A DNA stretch of 64,000 nt. It comes from Fidelibacterota bacterium (GTDB taxonomy: Bacteria > Fidelibacterota > Marinisomatia > Marinisomatales > TCS55). The notes under the pieces are model-generated. The model was not told where the DNA came from, searched no databases, and worked only from the letters and a program-made list of their open reading frames with translations. The position numbers and the translations under genes are program-made. Positions 19,369 to 28,506 of the stretch are shown here, piece after piece (the stretch's first letter is position 1; every line of letters starts with the position of its first letter). The stretch lies in contig JAAZYX010000007.1 of the NCBI GenBank assembly GCA_014239435.1, positions 1-64,000 of the forward strand, written 5' to 3'.

Positions 19369-22329
19369 TTAGAATCCGAATAAAAGGGTGAAATAATATC
19401 TATTTTCTTTTCCGTATGTAAAATTTGTGCCGCGGCCTGTCCATTCGAACGTATTGAGACCGTGGTGCATTTCGAAGCTTATTGCAGTAGGAAAATTATA
19501 AAAGGAGTACCCATTAATCCGCCATTGAATTCCAACTGAATTTTTTAGCGAAAAATCGGATAATGACGTCGTCCAGGCATCGCCGGTTTGCAATATAAAA
19601 CCCACCACACTGTTCTGAATAATTGCCGGTCCCAAAACCCAGTGCTTCTCTTTAAAAACAGGAATTCTCAATATCAGATCGCCGGTTAAAATCCTGTTTC
19701 CTTCGATGCTGTAAAACGGATATCCTTTAATTCCGGGAAGCCCTCCGCCGAAAAAATTGAAAAAGGAATCTGCTTTTGCGTTGGACATCCACCCCGCCAT
19801 ACCGCCAATGGATAAAGTCCATCTGTCTGTAAATGGAATTACCGCATGCATCGAAAAATCCGCAGACGCGCGGTGCGTTGAATTATCCGCGAATTCTTCT
19901 AACAGCGTACCGGCATCCGATAAATTCAGTCCTTCTATAAAATCGTTTTTTTCGTAATCATAGCGCATATTAACATTAAATCCTCCAGACGGATTGATAT
20001 TCTTATCAATACGATTAGGAATGGTACTGATATTGCCTTTCACAAAACCGGAAACACCTCGGAAATAATCGTATGCCACACCTGCTTCCAAATGTTCCAA
20101 CTCTAGCGATCGCTTCACAAATGCGCGGTATTGCTGCCACGTCATTCCCACTTCCAGCGATGCAACACCCTTAATCGGTATTCTGGCGCCCCAATTGAAC
20201 TGCAGCAGGCGAAACCTTAAATTATCGTCCACATCTCTCACATCATCTAATTTTCCCCGTTCAAACCGATTTCGGGTAATGTAGAAAGTCTCAAAAAAGA
20301 GCGTCGGGTAAAATCGGTTGAATTCGAACAAGAAGAACATGTCTGTATCGCCGGCGGGATTTAAGGATCCAGCACCGAATAGAGACAATCTTTCCAAAAC
20401 CTCAGAGGAGTAAAAATAGAATCCCGGTTTGACAGAAGTGTAATCCATGGTCAATCTCGGAAGAATGAACATGGGTGGAAACTGATCTTCATATTCTTTT
20501 CCCGATTCAGAAAGTTGCGTAGTCATCGGTTCCGATAAGGATGCATTCCGTCTAAAATAACTGGTGCTATATCCGACGTGAAGGTCCGGAATGATGCTCG
20601 AGGAATCCAAAAAAGCAATCGTGTATTTTCCATTTTTATACAGGGAATACAACACCTGTCCATTTTCATTTACCGAAGGCATAAACGCACCACCGGTCAC
20701 ATTGGTGATAAATCCATTTTTTCCGGAAGTTTCATCAAACGTATAAAGATTAAAAATACCCGATCGGTCATCCGAATATATGAATTGGTTTTCAGGACCG
20801 ACTGTCCCATTGCGTTCATCCCATGCCTCATTATTTAAGATAGTTCCAAGAGACGTATCTACAAGGGATAAAAACCGGATATTCCTGAAATGATTTTGGG
20901 TTTCATCATAAATGAGCCGATGCTTTGTATCGTCATAATGGAGTCCGGATAAAATCCGATGATCTGAAAAATCAGTCACTTTGTAGATCGTATTCAATTT
21001 AATGTCCAAAATGTTAATATTCTGATTTCCGCCATCGGTAGACAAGAATGCTATCGCATTGTCGCGCGGAATAAACGCAACAGCATAAGCGCGGCTATCT
21101 TCTGTAAGTCTTGTTTCTTCTTCGTCCAGAAAACTGTACATCCAGATATCGAAATATTTTGAACCGGTTTTATTCGGAAATTTTGACTTTTTCGCAAAAT
21201 ACAGCTCGGTGCCGTCTTCATTCCACGACGGAGCAGAGATCACACCTTCGGCGATGCGTTCGGATACTTTTGTTTCCATGGAATACACATATAAATCGGT
21301 TTGGCCGAAATAATCCTTTTCCTGATTACTGAGATAGGCAAAAGATGATCCGTCCGGTGACCACACCGGCCATAGGTTTGCAGTACCGTTCCCCACCAAT
21401 ACATTGCCTTCTTTTTCAGTTTGGGTGAGGGATTCTATCAATAAAGCATACCGCTGCTCCAGCGTCTTCCGAAAATTGTCATAGACTGTTTTTCCATCGG
21501 TTCCGGTTGCTTTTGTCAGTGCACTTTCAATGGAAAATTCGAAAGGCGAAGACAAGGTGGACATAATTTCTTTCAAAGTGTTTTCGCCGTATTTCACAGA
21601 AATATATTGGCAGAATGCAAATCCGGCATTGTACACACTTTCATTCCCGATGCCCCGTTTTCCGAAGGTATTCATTTCCGTAAGTGTCAACATTTTTCCG
21701 TTTAGGACTCGGTCTCGCAGAATCATATCGCGGTGCGTATCCCAGTTGTCCCAGTCGGCGCCTTTGTACATCACTTGCGCCGAGCCCTCTGCCAGCCACG
21801 GCGGCACGGCCGTTCCGGGAATTGGATAGCTCACAATTGTGTTCGGATAGCCGTACAGCACATCTTCCCTTCTTTCATCCTCATAGCCGAGCCATTGAAG
21901 ATATGCGCCGGGAAATCGAGTGCCGGCTTTCATCGCTTTTTGAAGAGAAATAATGTGGACAAATTCATGCGTAATAACATTCTGAATCCATCGGTGACTT
22001 CCGCGCAATTCAAAATCTAATGGTGACGTCCAAATTAGAATCTTGTTATCATAATAATATGCTGCGCCGTTCGATATATCATCCGTATCCGTAAAAATGA
22101 TGTGCGTCTTTTCTTTCGGCTCGTGCTCATACATCTGTGTAACGGCAGAATAAATCTCTTCAGCGGCGAATGCGCCTTCCCGCGCGATCGGTTCTGTTTC
22201 ATCGTAATAATGAATTTTGAAATGTTCTGTCTCAAATGTCTGCCAGTCCAGTTCAGGATGGTTGTACCGAACCGTTTGTCCGAAAACAGCACATATTGAA
22301 ATAAAAAAAAGAAAAATCCGAACTAACAT
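19369..22329 (-). CDS. MA-type peptidase + TolB-like propeller + C-terminal barrel
   Basis: A 986-residue secreted or outer-membrane protein with a signal peptide (cleavage near 'FGQ', residue 18). The N-terminal domain contains 'HEFVH' at 121-125 and 'WLAEGSAQ' at 178-185, the zinc ligands and third Glu ligand of gluzincins of the MA type. Residues about 310-590 are TolB/WD40-like blades ('PVWSPDGSSFAYLSN', 'APSWNEDGTELYFA'). The last ~340 residues are amphipathic strands ending 'YYFTLLFGF', the aromatic C-terminus of an outer-membrane barrel, with 'GGLPGIKGYPFYSIEGNRI' recalling Omp85-type barrels. All three parts are read in one open frame without a break. It probably forms a surface protease anchored by its own barrel; the substrate is unknown. 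Confidence 0.8.
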   Translation of the reverse strand: MLVRIFLFFISICAVFGQTVRYNHPELDWQTFETEHFKIHYYDETEPIAREGAFAAEEIYSAVTQMYEHEPKEKTHIIFTDTDDISNGAAYYYDNKILIWTSPLDFELRGSHRWIQNVITHEFVHIISLQKAMKAGTRFPGAYLQWLGYEDERREDVLYGYPNTIVSYPIPGTAVPPWLAEGSAQVMYKGADWDNWDTHRDMILRDRVLNGKMLTLTEMNTFGKRGIGNESVYNAGFAFCQYISVKYGENTLKEIMSTLSSPFEFSIESALTKATGTDGKTVYDNFRKTLEQRYALLIESLTQTEKEGNVLVGNGTANLWPVWSPDGSSFAYLSNQEKDYFGQTDLYVYSMETKVSERIAEGVISAPSWNEDGTELYFAKKSKFPNKTGSKYFDIWMYSFLDEEETRLTEDSRAYAVAFIPRDNAIAFLSTDGGNQNINILDIKLNTIYKVTDFSDHRILSGLHYDDTKHRLIYDETQNHFRNIRFLSLVDTSLGTILNNEAWDERNGTVGPENQFIYSDDRSGIFNLYTFDETSGKNGFITNVTGGAFMPSVNENGQVLYSLYKNGKYTIAFLDSSSIIPDLHVGYSTSYFRRNASLSEPMTTQLSESGKEYEDQFPPMFILPRLTMDYTSVKPGFYFYSSEVLERLSLFGAGSLNPAGDTDMFFLFEFNRFYPTLFFETFYITRNRFERGKLDDVRDVDDNLRFRLLQFNWGARIPIKGVASLEVGMTWQQYRAFVKRSLELEHLEAGVAYDYFRGVSGFVKGNISTIPNRIDKNINPSGGFNVNMRYDYEKNDFIEGLNLSDAGTLLEEFADNSTHRASADFSMHAVIPFTDRWTLSIGGMAGWMSNAKADSFFNFFGGGLPGIKGYPFYSIEGNRILTGDLILRIPVFKEKHWVLGPAIIQNSVVGFILQTGDAWTTSLSDFSLKNSVGIQWRINGYSFYNFPTAISFEMHHGLNTFEWTGRGTNFTYGKENRYYFTLLFGF

Positions 22330-22333
22330 TGTA

Positions 22334-25093
22334 TTATTTAATAATTCCGATCTTAATGATTTTTTCCTCAGACTGGCTTCCTTTGCTTGCCGTCACCCTC
22401 GCAAAATACACGCCGGGTTCCTGATTGGAAACATCCCAGCTGTACTCGTTCGGCAATCCTTCCTGAACATGATCGAAAACCGCTTTTTTGACAAAATATC
22501 CGCCGAGGTCGTAGATGTTAATTTCAATCTCTTCTGCAGTTTCCACCTGCACTCGAATGGTTGCCGTATTCCCATCCACCGGATTTGGATATACGTACGT
22601 TCTGGATTTGTCTATCAGCACCGATTCATCAGGACTTATCATGGGAACAGACATGTTCAACGTACGGGAATTCCCGAAATCGTGGTGTGTTGACGTCCAT
22701 TCATTTCCGTCATTCTCGGATACTGCATCGAAAACCCAAATGGCGGATTCGGTAACGATTGCATTTTGTCCGCCGTATTCACCTAAGCAAACGAGATTTC
22801 CGTAATCGGTCAAACGATATTCTAAATCACCTTTCCAATTGTAAATCAGAATTTCACCTAATGCATTTTGAAGGACAATTTCAGGATGATCATCTCCAAA
22901 TAAATCTTTAACCAACGGAGTCTGGGATTCGATGGAATCAATGTGAACAGGAAAGCCTGAAACAAGCGCCAATTCCTCATAAGGCATGATATTGGTAATA
23001 CCGAGAATATCCGTTTCAGGATTCAAATTATTGTGCATTGCAATCAGTGTACTATTTGAATCCAAATACATTGCATCAGGTCTTGAATCTAAATCAATAT
23101 CCACCCTTGAGACACCGATTCCCTCAATTTTACTTAAATAGGGTGCATTATATGTATCCCAGGCAAAAGCAGAATTTTTAAACAATTCTAATTGATCATT
23201 TCTGGTAAAACGACTTGAACCAATTATAATGGTTGAATCAACAAACAACACTTCATCATCTGCGAAAGAGGTATCGGAAGAAAATATGAATGTTGAATCG
23301 GAGGCATTCCACGAAAAGAATGAAATTATGGTGGAATCATTCCTGAGTTCATTAATGACCACATCATCCGATGCGGCGAAATTGGAATCCACCGAAAAAT
23401 CGTAAATAATTCCTGTAGGATGATAAAAAACTTTTCTGTTTTCAGGATTTCCAACCCAAAGGCTGTCGGTTCCGCCGACCAATTCCACTGTGCCGTCGCC
23501 GTCAAAATCGTGCATCAATCCTATATGAAGTGCCGTGTCGGGAAAGCCGGAGGCCAGCAGCGCATTCGAAACGGTAAACGTCATGGTATCTCCGGGTGGG
23601 CTGATATCGCCGACTCTGATATAAGACGTTGATCCCAAATTTGATCGTGAATTCGGGAATGTCAGCGGACCTAATTCCGGGGATAAACCTTCGTAATCCG
23701 GATTCGCTCTTTCATATTCAAGATTTCCTTTATACCACATATCGCCGAAATATCCAGCGCTCGGATCGGTAAAGAGAAAAATGGATGGATATCCGATATC
23801 CTGCGCACCGTCCGCTTCTTCAAGATCCACGCCAAAAAGAGTTCTATCCGCATTGATGGTATAATCAGATAATCCGTTTTTTATGACGGTTTCATCAATA
23901 TGCCAAATCAAAAGTCCGGAACCGGGCAAGCCAATATCATAATCCGGAATGGAGGTAATAACACCATTTTCATCTTTGGTAATATTGACAGAATCCAGAA
24001 CAATTTGCACATACGCTGGATAATTATTGGTCGATACATATTCGGCGTACCGAACGGAATCAATACTGACAGAATCCCGAAACCAGTTTGTCCTATTTTC
24101 GATCAGAAAATATTCTGTTGGACTGATATCAATTTTTGCGACACTATTTTCCGACCGCGATGGCACAGAAACACTTTCTCCAGGAATAACCGTAACCGGG
24201 TCTTCCCATCCTGCAAAAATTCTTGTCCATGCGTCCGGCGGTGCGGGAATGAGTCCACGGCCGTTATTCGATCCCTGATCCATGAGTCCAAAAATTCCGA
24301 TGCCGCTTACACCATTTTCCGTATCCCACAGCGGCGGAAGTCCGGCAGCAAACCCAAGCATCAGAGCAAACGTTCCGGTCAATCCATATTGATATTCGCA
24401 TGCATTGGATGAACCGTAAAACATAGTTTCCGCAATATCGTAATGCAGATGGTTTTGAGTCTCCGGCAATATGATCGCCTGTTTTACATTTTTCGGATAA
24501 CTGCCAATGTGGGTTGTCATCATGGTGGAATCCACAAACGTGGATGGAATATCTTCCGGAGTCGGGTCTAAAAAGGGCAAAGAAAAATCCTGCCCAATGC
24601 CGGCGTGAAAGATGACAACAATATCGTAAGCGCTGAAATCAATAAGGTCTGTTTCCCAAGCAGCACGAATACCGTCTTCCGCTAATTCTGTAATTCGTTT
24701 TTCATGCACATTATCAGATCCGTACGGATTGTAATAACTCATGTCGTTTTCAACTTCGTAAGATCCCGAGGAAGACAAAGGAAAAACAGCGGACGAATCT
24801 AAGTCTATGCCAAATTTTCCATAGGACACCGCCGAAAAATAGGCGTCAACTGCTTCGATTTGGGCCCAAAAATAATCTTTATCGTGCGGTGGTGGATCAA
24901 TCGGGTAATCGTCGCATTCCGAATATTCCGCCGTAGAAAGGAAATTTCCATCTCCGGTAGTTGAGGAAGTGATATCTGTTGGGAACGAAACGCGAATGGC
25001 GCAAATTTTCACATCCCCGATACTATCGGCCGTGAGGAAGGATTGTGAAAAAATGATGCAGACCGCAAACAGTCCGCGCAGTGAATAATTCAT
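22334..25093 (-). CDS. secreted M6-like protein with lost zinc site, T9SS-like tail
   Basis: A 919-residue secreted protein (signal peptide to about residue 22). Residues about 25-300 match the layout of M6 (immune-inhibitor-A-like) peptidases: 'YDIVVIFHAG' near 156, and 'GLPPLWD' at 251-257 followed by 'GIFGLMDQGSNNGRG' and 'PDAWTRIFAGW'. At the place of HExxH, however, the sequence is 'LMLGF' (244-248), so both His and the Glu are gone and the domain is probably not a zinc protease. Residues about 510-830 hold FG-GAP-like blades ('HDFDGDGTVELVGG'), and the end is a T9SS-type sorting domain with 'VYPNPVDGN'. It lies 4 bases upstream of the MA-peptidase gene. Confidence 0.8.
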   Translation of the reverse strand: MNYSLRGLFAVCIIFSQSFLTADSIGDVKICAIRVSFPTDITSSTTGDGNFLSTAEYSECDDYPIDPPPHDKDYFWAQIEAVDAYFSAVSYGKFGIDLDSSAVFPLSSSGSYEVENDMSYYNPYGSDNVHEKRITELAEDGIRAAWETDLIDFSAYDIVVIFHAGIGQDFSLPFLDPTPEDIPSTFVDSTMMTTHIGSYPKNVKQAIILPETQNHLHYDIAETMFYGSSNACEYQYGLTGTFALMLGFAAGLPPLWDTENGVSGIGIFGLMDQGSNNGRGLIPAPPDAWTRIFAGWEDPVTVIPGESVSVPSRSENSVAKIDISPTEYFLIENRTNWFRDSVSIDSVRYAEYVSTNNYPAYVQIVLDSVNITKDENGVITSIPDYDIGLPGSGLLIWHIDETVIKNGLSDYTINADRTLFGVDLEEADGAQDIGYPSIFLFTDPSAGYFGDMWYKGNLEYERANPDYEGLSPELGPLTFPNSRSNLGSTSYIRVGDISPPGDTMTFTVSNALLASGFPDTALHIGLMHDFDGDGTVELVGGTDSLWVGNPENRKVFYHPTGIIYDFSVDSNFAASDDVVINELRNDSTIISFFSWNASDSTFIFSSDTSFADDEVLFVDSTIIIGSSRFTRNDQLELFKNSAFAWDTYNAPYLSKIEGIGVSRVDIDLDSRPDAMYLDSNSTLIAMHNNLNPETDILGITNIMPYEELALVSGFPVHIDSIESQTPLVKDLFGDDHPEIVLQNALGEILIYNWKGDLEYRLTDYGNLVCLGEYGGQNAIVTESAIWVFDAVSENDGNEWTSTHHDFGNSRTLNMSVPMISPDESVLIDKSRTYVYPNPVDGNTATIRVQVETAEEIEINIYDLGGYFVKKAVFDHVQEGLPNEYSWDVSNQEPGVYFARVTASKGSQSEEKIIKIGIIK

Positions 25094-25121
25094 GGGGTTC
25101 GCTCCGAAAAATTCGAAACGA

Positions 25122-26480
25122 TTAAAAAAGCATGTTGAGCGAAAACCGCATCGTATTCGTCAAAGGATGGCCGGGTTCTCCCGATGTATATCCAAAATCA
25201 AATCCATAACCGCCAAACCGCAGCCCTACACCAAATGTCGGGTTTTCTATTTTTCCCGTTTTGTCGTAATAATACCCGGCACGCAAGGCAAAATAAGTTG
25301 AATACCAATATTCAAAACCGACGTTATGAACCAATTTATCCAATTCATCAGAAATAGTTCTATCGTCGCCGGAACCAACTTCCTTTTGGCCCCATTCGTT
25401 GTAAATCCCCCAATCGGCGTCACCGTACGAAAGACCGTTATCAGACGAATTCACCATCTCACCTTCGTCTGGAATCCCGTTTCCGTCATCCAAGTTTGCA
25501 TCCCAGGCCCACCCGCCGATTTGGCGATCCGGTTCTTCACCAGAAATTGCGCGGTCCATATCACCGCCAAGAAGCCAATCATCTACCCACGAAGTGAACA
25601 ATGCAAGATAAATGGGATCTGTATGCGCAATTTCAATTTTTCCATCAGAACTGTAGTCTCCAGAAAGACTCACGTGTCCGTCTTCGTCAAATCCACCAAT
25701 CACACCGTCTCCGTTCCAATCCATATCAGGGTAAGACGCTACAAGCATTTTGTTCACATCATATACAATATTCAGATTGTTGTGCTGAGATTTCACGAGA
25801 GCATAATTAAATCCGATTGTCAAATTGGTGGGTTGCGGGTCAGCCTGATCGGGATCAATAAAAGATACTTTTGGACCGATATTTGATAGAGCCAACCCAA
25901 AATCGAGTCTTGGTGTCAGGAATTCTTTTTTCAAATACCCGATATCAAATCCAAAGTCTGTACTGGTTCCCTTGCCTTTTTCCGCCGCGGTTCCCATTTC
26001 AACGAGATGCTGGTATGATACCTTTGCATTCAACCCAAGAGAAGATGTTCTAGATAAAAGCGCACTGTAAGAAACAGTTCCCGCAACCATGTATGAGGTA
26101 AATTTTCCTTGATATTGTGCATACTCATCCATGCGAATTTGTTCACCAAGATTTAAATAAATGATGTGTCCACCTAAGGTGCCAAGATTCGGGAAGGATT
26201 TTCTATACGCGAGAAATTCATAATACAGATCATCCGCGAGATTTGGAAGCCAGTTTACATGCATGAGTGCAAGTTCGGATCCTTCGAGGAATGCGAGTCC
26301 TGCGGGATTCCAATAACTGGCGTATGCGTCATTCGCAACGGCTACCTGCGCTTCTCCCATTCCTCCTGCGCGGGCACCCGGAGAAATCAATAGAAATATG
26401 GCTCCCGCTTCACTTGCTACAAGAGGAGCACTGAGAGACATGAAGAACGCAAAACAGAATTGTGCCAAACGGCTTTTCAT
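25122..26480 (-). CDS. porV: PorV/PorQ-family outer-membrane protein
   Basis: Matches the PorV family, whose Bacteroidetes member is the T9SS shuttle that carries sorted cargo to the attachment complex. After a signal peptide (about 1-23) comes the diagnostic start 'AIFLLISPGARAGGMGEA' with 'DAYASYWNPAGLA' (FadL-like barrel N-terminus). The C-terminal strands end 'NTMRFSLNMLF'. At 452 aa it is longer than usual because of an acidic insertion about 250-375 with EF-hand-like 'DWNGDGVIGGFDEDG' and 'LDDGNGIPDEGE'. Three other proteins in this window have T9SS-like tails, which fits the assignment. The exact paralog (PorV or PorQ-like) is not certain. Confidence 0.82.
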   Translation of the reverse strand: MKSRLAQFCFAFFMSLSAPLVASEAGAIFLLISPGARAGGMGEAQVAVANDAYASYWNPAGLAFLEGSELALMHVNWLPNLADDLYYEFLAYRKSFPNLGTLGGHIIYLNLGEQIRMDEYAQYQGKFTSYMVAGTVSYSALLSRTSSLGLNAKVSYQHLVEMGTAAEKGKGTSTDFGFDIGYLKKEFLTPRLDFGLALSNIGPKVSFIDPDQADPQPTNLTIGFNYALVKSQHNNLNIVYDVNKMLVASYPDMDWNGDGVIGGFDEDGHVSLSGDYSSDGKIEIAHTDPIYLALFTSWVDDWLLGGDMDRAISGEEPDRQIGGWAWDANLDDGNGIPDEGEMVNSSDNGLSYGDADWGIYNEWGQKEVGSGDDRTISDELDKLVHNVGFEYWYSTYFALRAGYYYDKTGKIENPTFGVGLRFGGYGFDFGYTSGEPGHPLTNTMRFSLNMLF

Positions 26481-26499
26481 AGTTTTTTCCTATGTTTTT

Positions 26500-26513
26500 G
26501 AGGGTTACCCCTC
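26500..26513 (-). promoter_or_regulatory. small 5'-UTR hairpin before porV
   Basis: GAGGG and CCCTC enclose a GTAA tetraloop when read on the minus strand (a GNRA loop), 19 bases before the porV ATG. The A-rich stretch AGGAAAAAACT after it contains the likely ribosome-binding site. It could stabilise the mRNA 5' end or tune translation. The rest of the 174-base gap to the TRAP gene is AT-rich and holds no gene. Confidence 0.3.
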
Positions 26514-26654
26514 ATGGTTTATTTTTGGGTACTAATCTGTTAGCGTTATTGAATAGAAATTCCTTAAAAAGGCTGGCAAATTTATTGCCCGGTTTATTGT
26601 CAATCAAGTAATGAATATATTAGCAGTTGGTTCCCAATTTTCCTGTGAAGCAAA

Positions 26655-28469
26655 TCACTTTAATAATCCGAGCGTCAAAAACGGAATATAGGTAATTGCC
26701 AAAACAGCTAATAATCTAATCAAGAAAAATGGTAATGTTGCTTTGTATACCGTCGGCATATCTTCTCCAAATCTATAAGCAGATAAAAACAGATTCATTC
26801 CGACCGGCGGTGTTAAAAAACCCAATTCCATATTAGCAATAAAAATGACAGCCAAATGAACGGGATGAATCCCAAAATGTATCCCGATTTGGGATATAAG
26901 CGGCACTATCACTATAATGGCCGAAAAAATATCCATCATGCATCCCACACCCAGGAGGACAATATTTAGCATGAGCAGAAAAACATATTTTGAATGTATG
27001 CTGGCTTCTACCCAATGCAGTAATCGCGTCGGGATTTCCGCATCTACGAAATAACTGGTTAGTCCCATGGCAACACCGAGAATAATCAGTACTCCCCCGA
27101 TCAATATGGCACAATCAATGACAATTTTAGGCAAATCATTTATTTTCAAATCTTTATAGATAAACACTTCAACGATAAAAATGTATAGAACCGTTAATGC
27201 GGCAGTTTCTACAAGAGTTGTATATCCACCAAATACGCCTGCTAAAATCAGGACAGGAATAATGATTTCCCATTTCGTTTCCCACATTACTGTCAGAATT
27301 TCTGAAAGGTTAAGTTTGTAATACTCTTTTTGTGTCCGTTTCCCCTGCCATACTGCCCACCCGGCAACCATCAAAACCAATACCGTTCCCGGCACCAATC
27401 CACCGATAAAAATATCCTTGACGGAAACGCCGGCCGTAACACCGTAAATAATGGCAGGTAAACTTGGTGGAAACAATAGTCCCAGCGATCCGGCAACCGT
27501 AATCAGTCCAAGTGAAAATGACCGAGAATATCCTTCTCGCATCATCAATGGATATAGAAGACCTCCCAAAGCAAGAATTGTGACACCAGAGCCTCCGGTG
27601 AGCGCAGTAAAAAATCCGCACAATATAACGATTACGACCGGAGTGCCTCCCGGAATCCATCCGAATAATACTCGAAATAATTTCACCATTCGCTTGGAAG
27701 CACCGCTCTCAGCAAGAATATATCCGGCTAATGTAAATAACGGAATTGTCGCAAGGGTCGGCGATACAACAATTCTGTATGCCTCGGTTGGAATTGCCGA
27801 TGCTGGAATAAAATCCTTCCAGAAAAACAGAACTGCGATGCCGCCCAAGCCGACAAAAATTGGCGCGCCATATCCGAGAGAAATCACCAAAATAATAGAC
27901 CCGACCCATGCAACCCATGACACATCCTGAAATGTGTCGGTTAACGCAATCATGGAAAAAACGACCATGATAAGCAGCATGGAAGCCCGAAGCAGGCGAT
28001 CCTTCGAGCTGCTGAAATAAAATTGAATAGCAATGAGGCTGAAGCCAATCGGCATAATCGACTGGGCCACCCATCGTGAAATATTGGGAGCGATCTGCAT
28101 GGGATATTGAAACTCAATCTGTACCAGCTGCCAACTTCCCCAAGCCAAGGTTACCACTACAATAAAGGATATATTTTTCGCTAACCATCTCCCAAAATGA
28201 AACGCTTCATCAGGAACAAAAAGCGGGCGTGTCGTCAAAGCGAGCAGTTTATTTTGCCGCGCAGCGAGGACAGCGCCGATAAAGCCAATCCAAAGGGTGA
28301 GATGCTGTACAATAACGGCGGATGCCGGAACGCCGGGACGACCGAACATTCGTGTAATTGTTTCGAAAACCGGCAGAAATACCATTACCATAAACACCAC
28401 CAATGCTAGGGTATCTTCACCCCATTTCAGCCGGTCTGTAAGTTTCTCTTTTTCTGTTATTTCAGCCAT
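26655..28469 (-). CDS. TRAP transporter fused permease (DctQ-DctM)
   Basis: TRAP transporters use ion gradients to import carboxylates and related solutes. This 604-residue protein fuses the small membrane subunit (DctQ, four helices in about 1-185) to the large one (DctM, about 195-604, about 12 helices). DctM motifs include 'GLLFPPSLPAIIYG', 'LTGGSGVTILALGG' and 'IANMELGFLTPPVGMNLF' near the C-terminus. It is followed by nothing on the same strand for 174 bases and preceded 37 bases away by the binding-protein gene, so dctQM is the last gene of the unit tatT-dctP-dctQM. The substrate is not predictable. Confidence 0.93.
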   Translation of the reverse strand: MAEITEKEKLTDRLKWGEDTLALVVFMVMVFLPVFETITRMFGRPGVPASAVIVQHLTLWIGFIGAVLAARQNKLLALTTRPLFVPDEAFHFGRWLAKNISFIVVVTLAWGSWQLVQIEFQYPMQIAPNISRWVAQSIMPIGFSLIAIQFYFSSSKDRLLRASMLLIMVVFSMIALTDTFQDVSWVAWVGSIILVISLGYGAPIFVGLGGIAVLFFWKDFIPASAIPTEAYRIVVSPTLATIPLFTLAGYILAESGASKRMVKLFRVLFGWIPGGTPVVIVILCGFFTALTGGSGVTILALGGLLYPLMMREGYSRSFSLGLITVAGSLGLLFPPSLPAIIYGVTAGVSVKDIFIGGLVPGTVLVLMVAGWAVWQGKRTQKEYYKLNLSEILTVMWETKWEIIIPVLILAGVFGGYTTLVETAALTVLYIFIVEVFIYKDLKINDLPKIVIDCAILIGGVLIILGVAMGLTSYFVDAEIPTRLLHWVEASIHSKYVFLLMLNIVLLGVGCMMDIFSAIIVIVPLISQIGIHFGIHPVHLAVIFIANMELGFLTPPVGMNLFLSAYRFGEDMPTVYKATLPFFLIRLLAVLAITYIPFLTLGLLK

Positions 28470-28506
28470 GACATCAGTCTAAAAGAATCCGCAAAAATTT
28501 CCGGTG

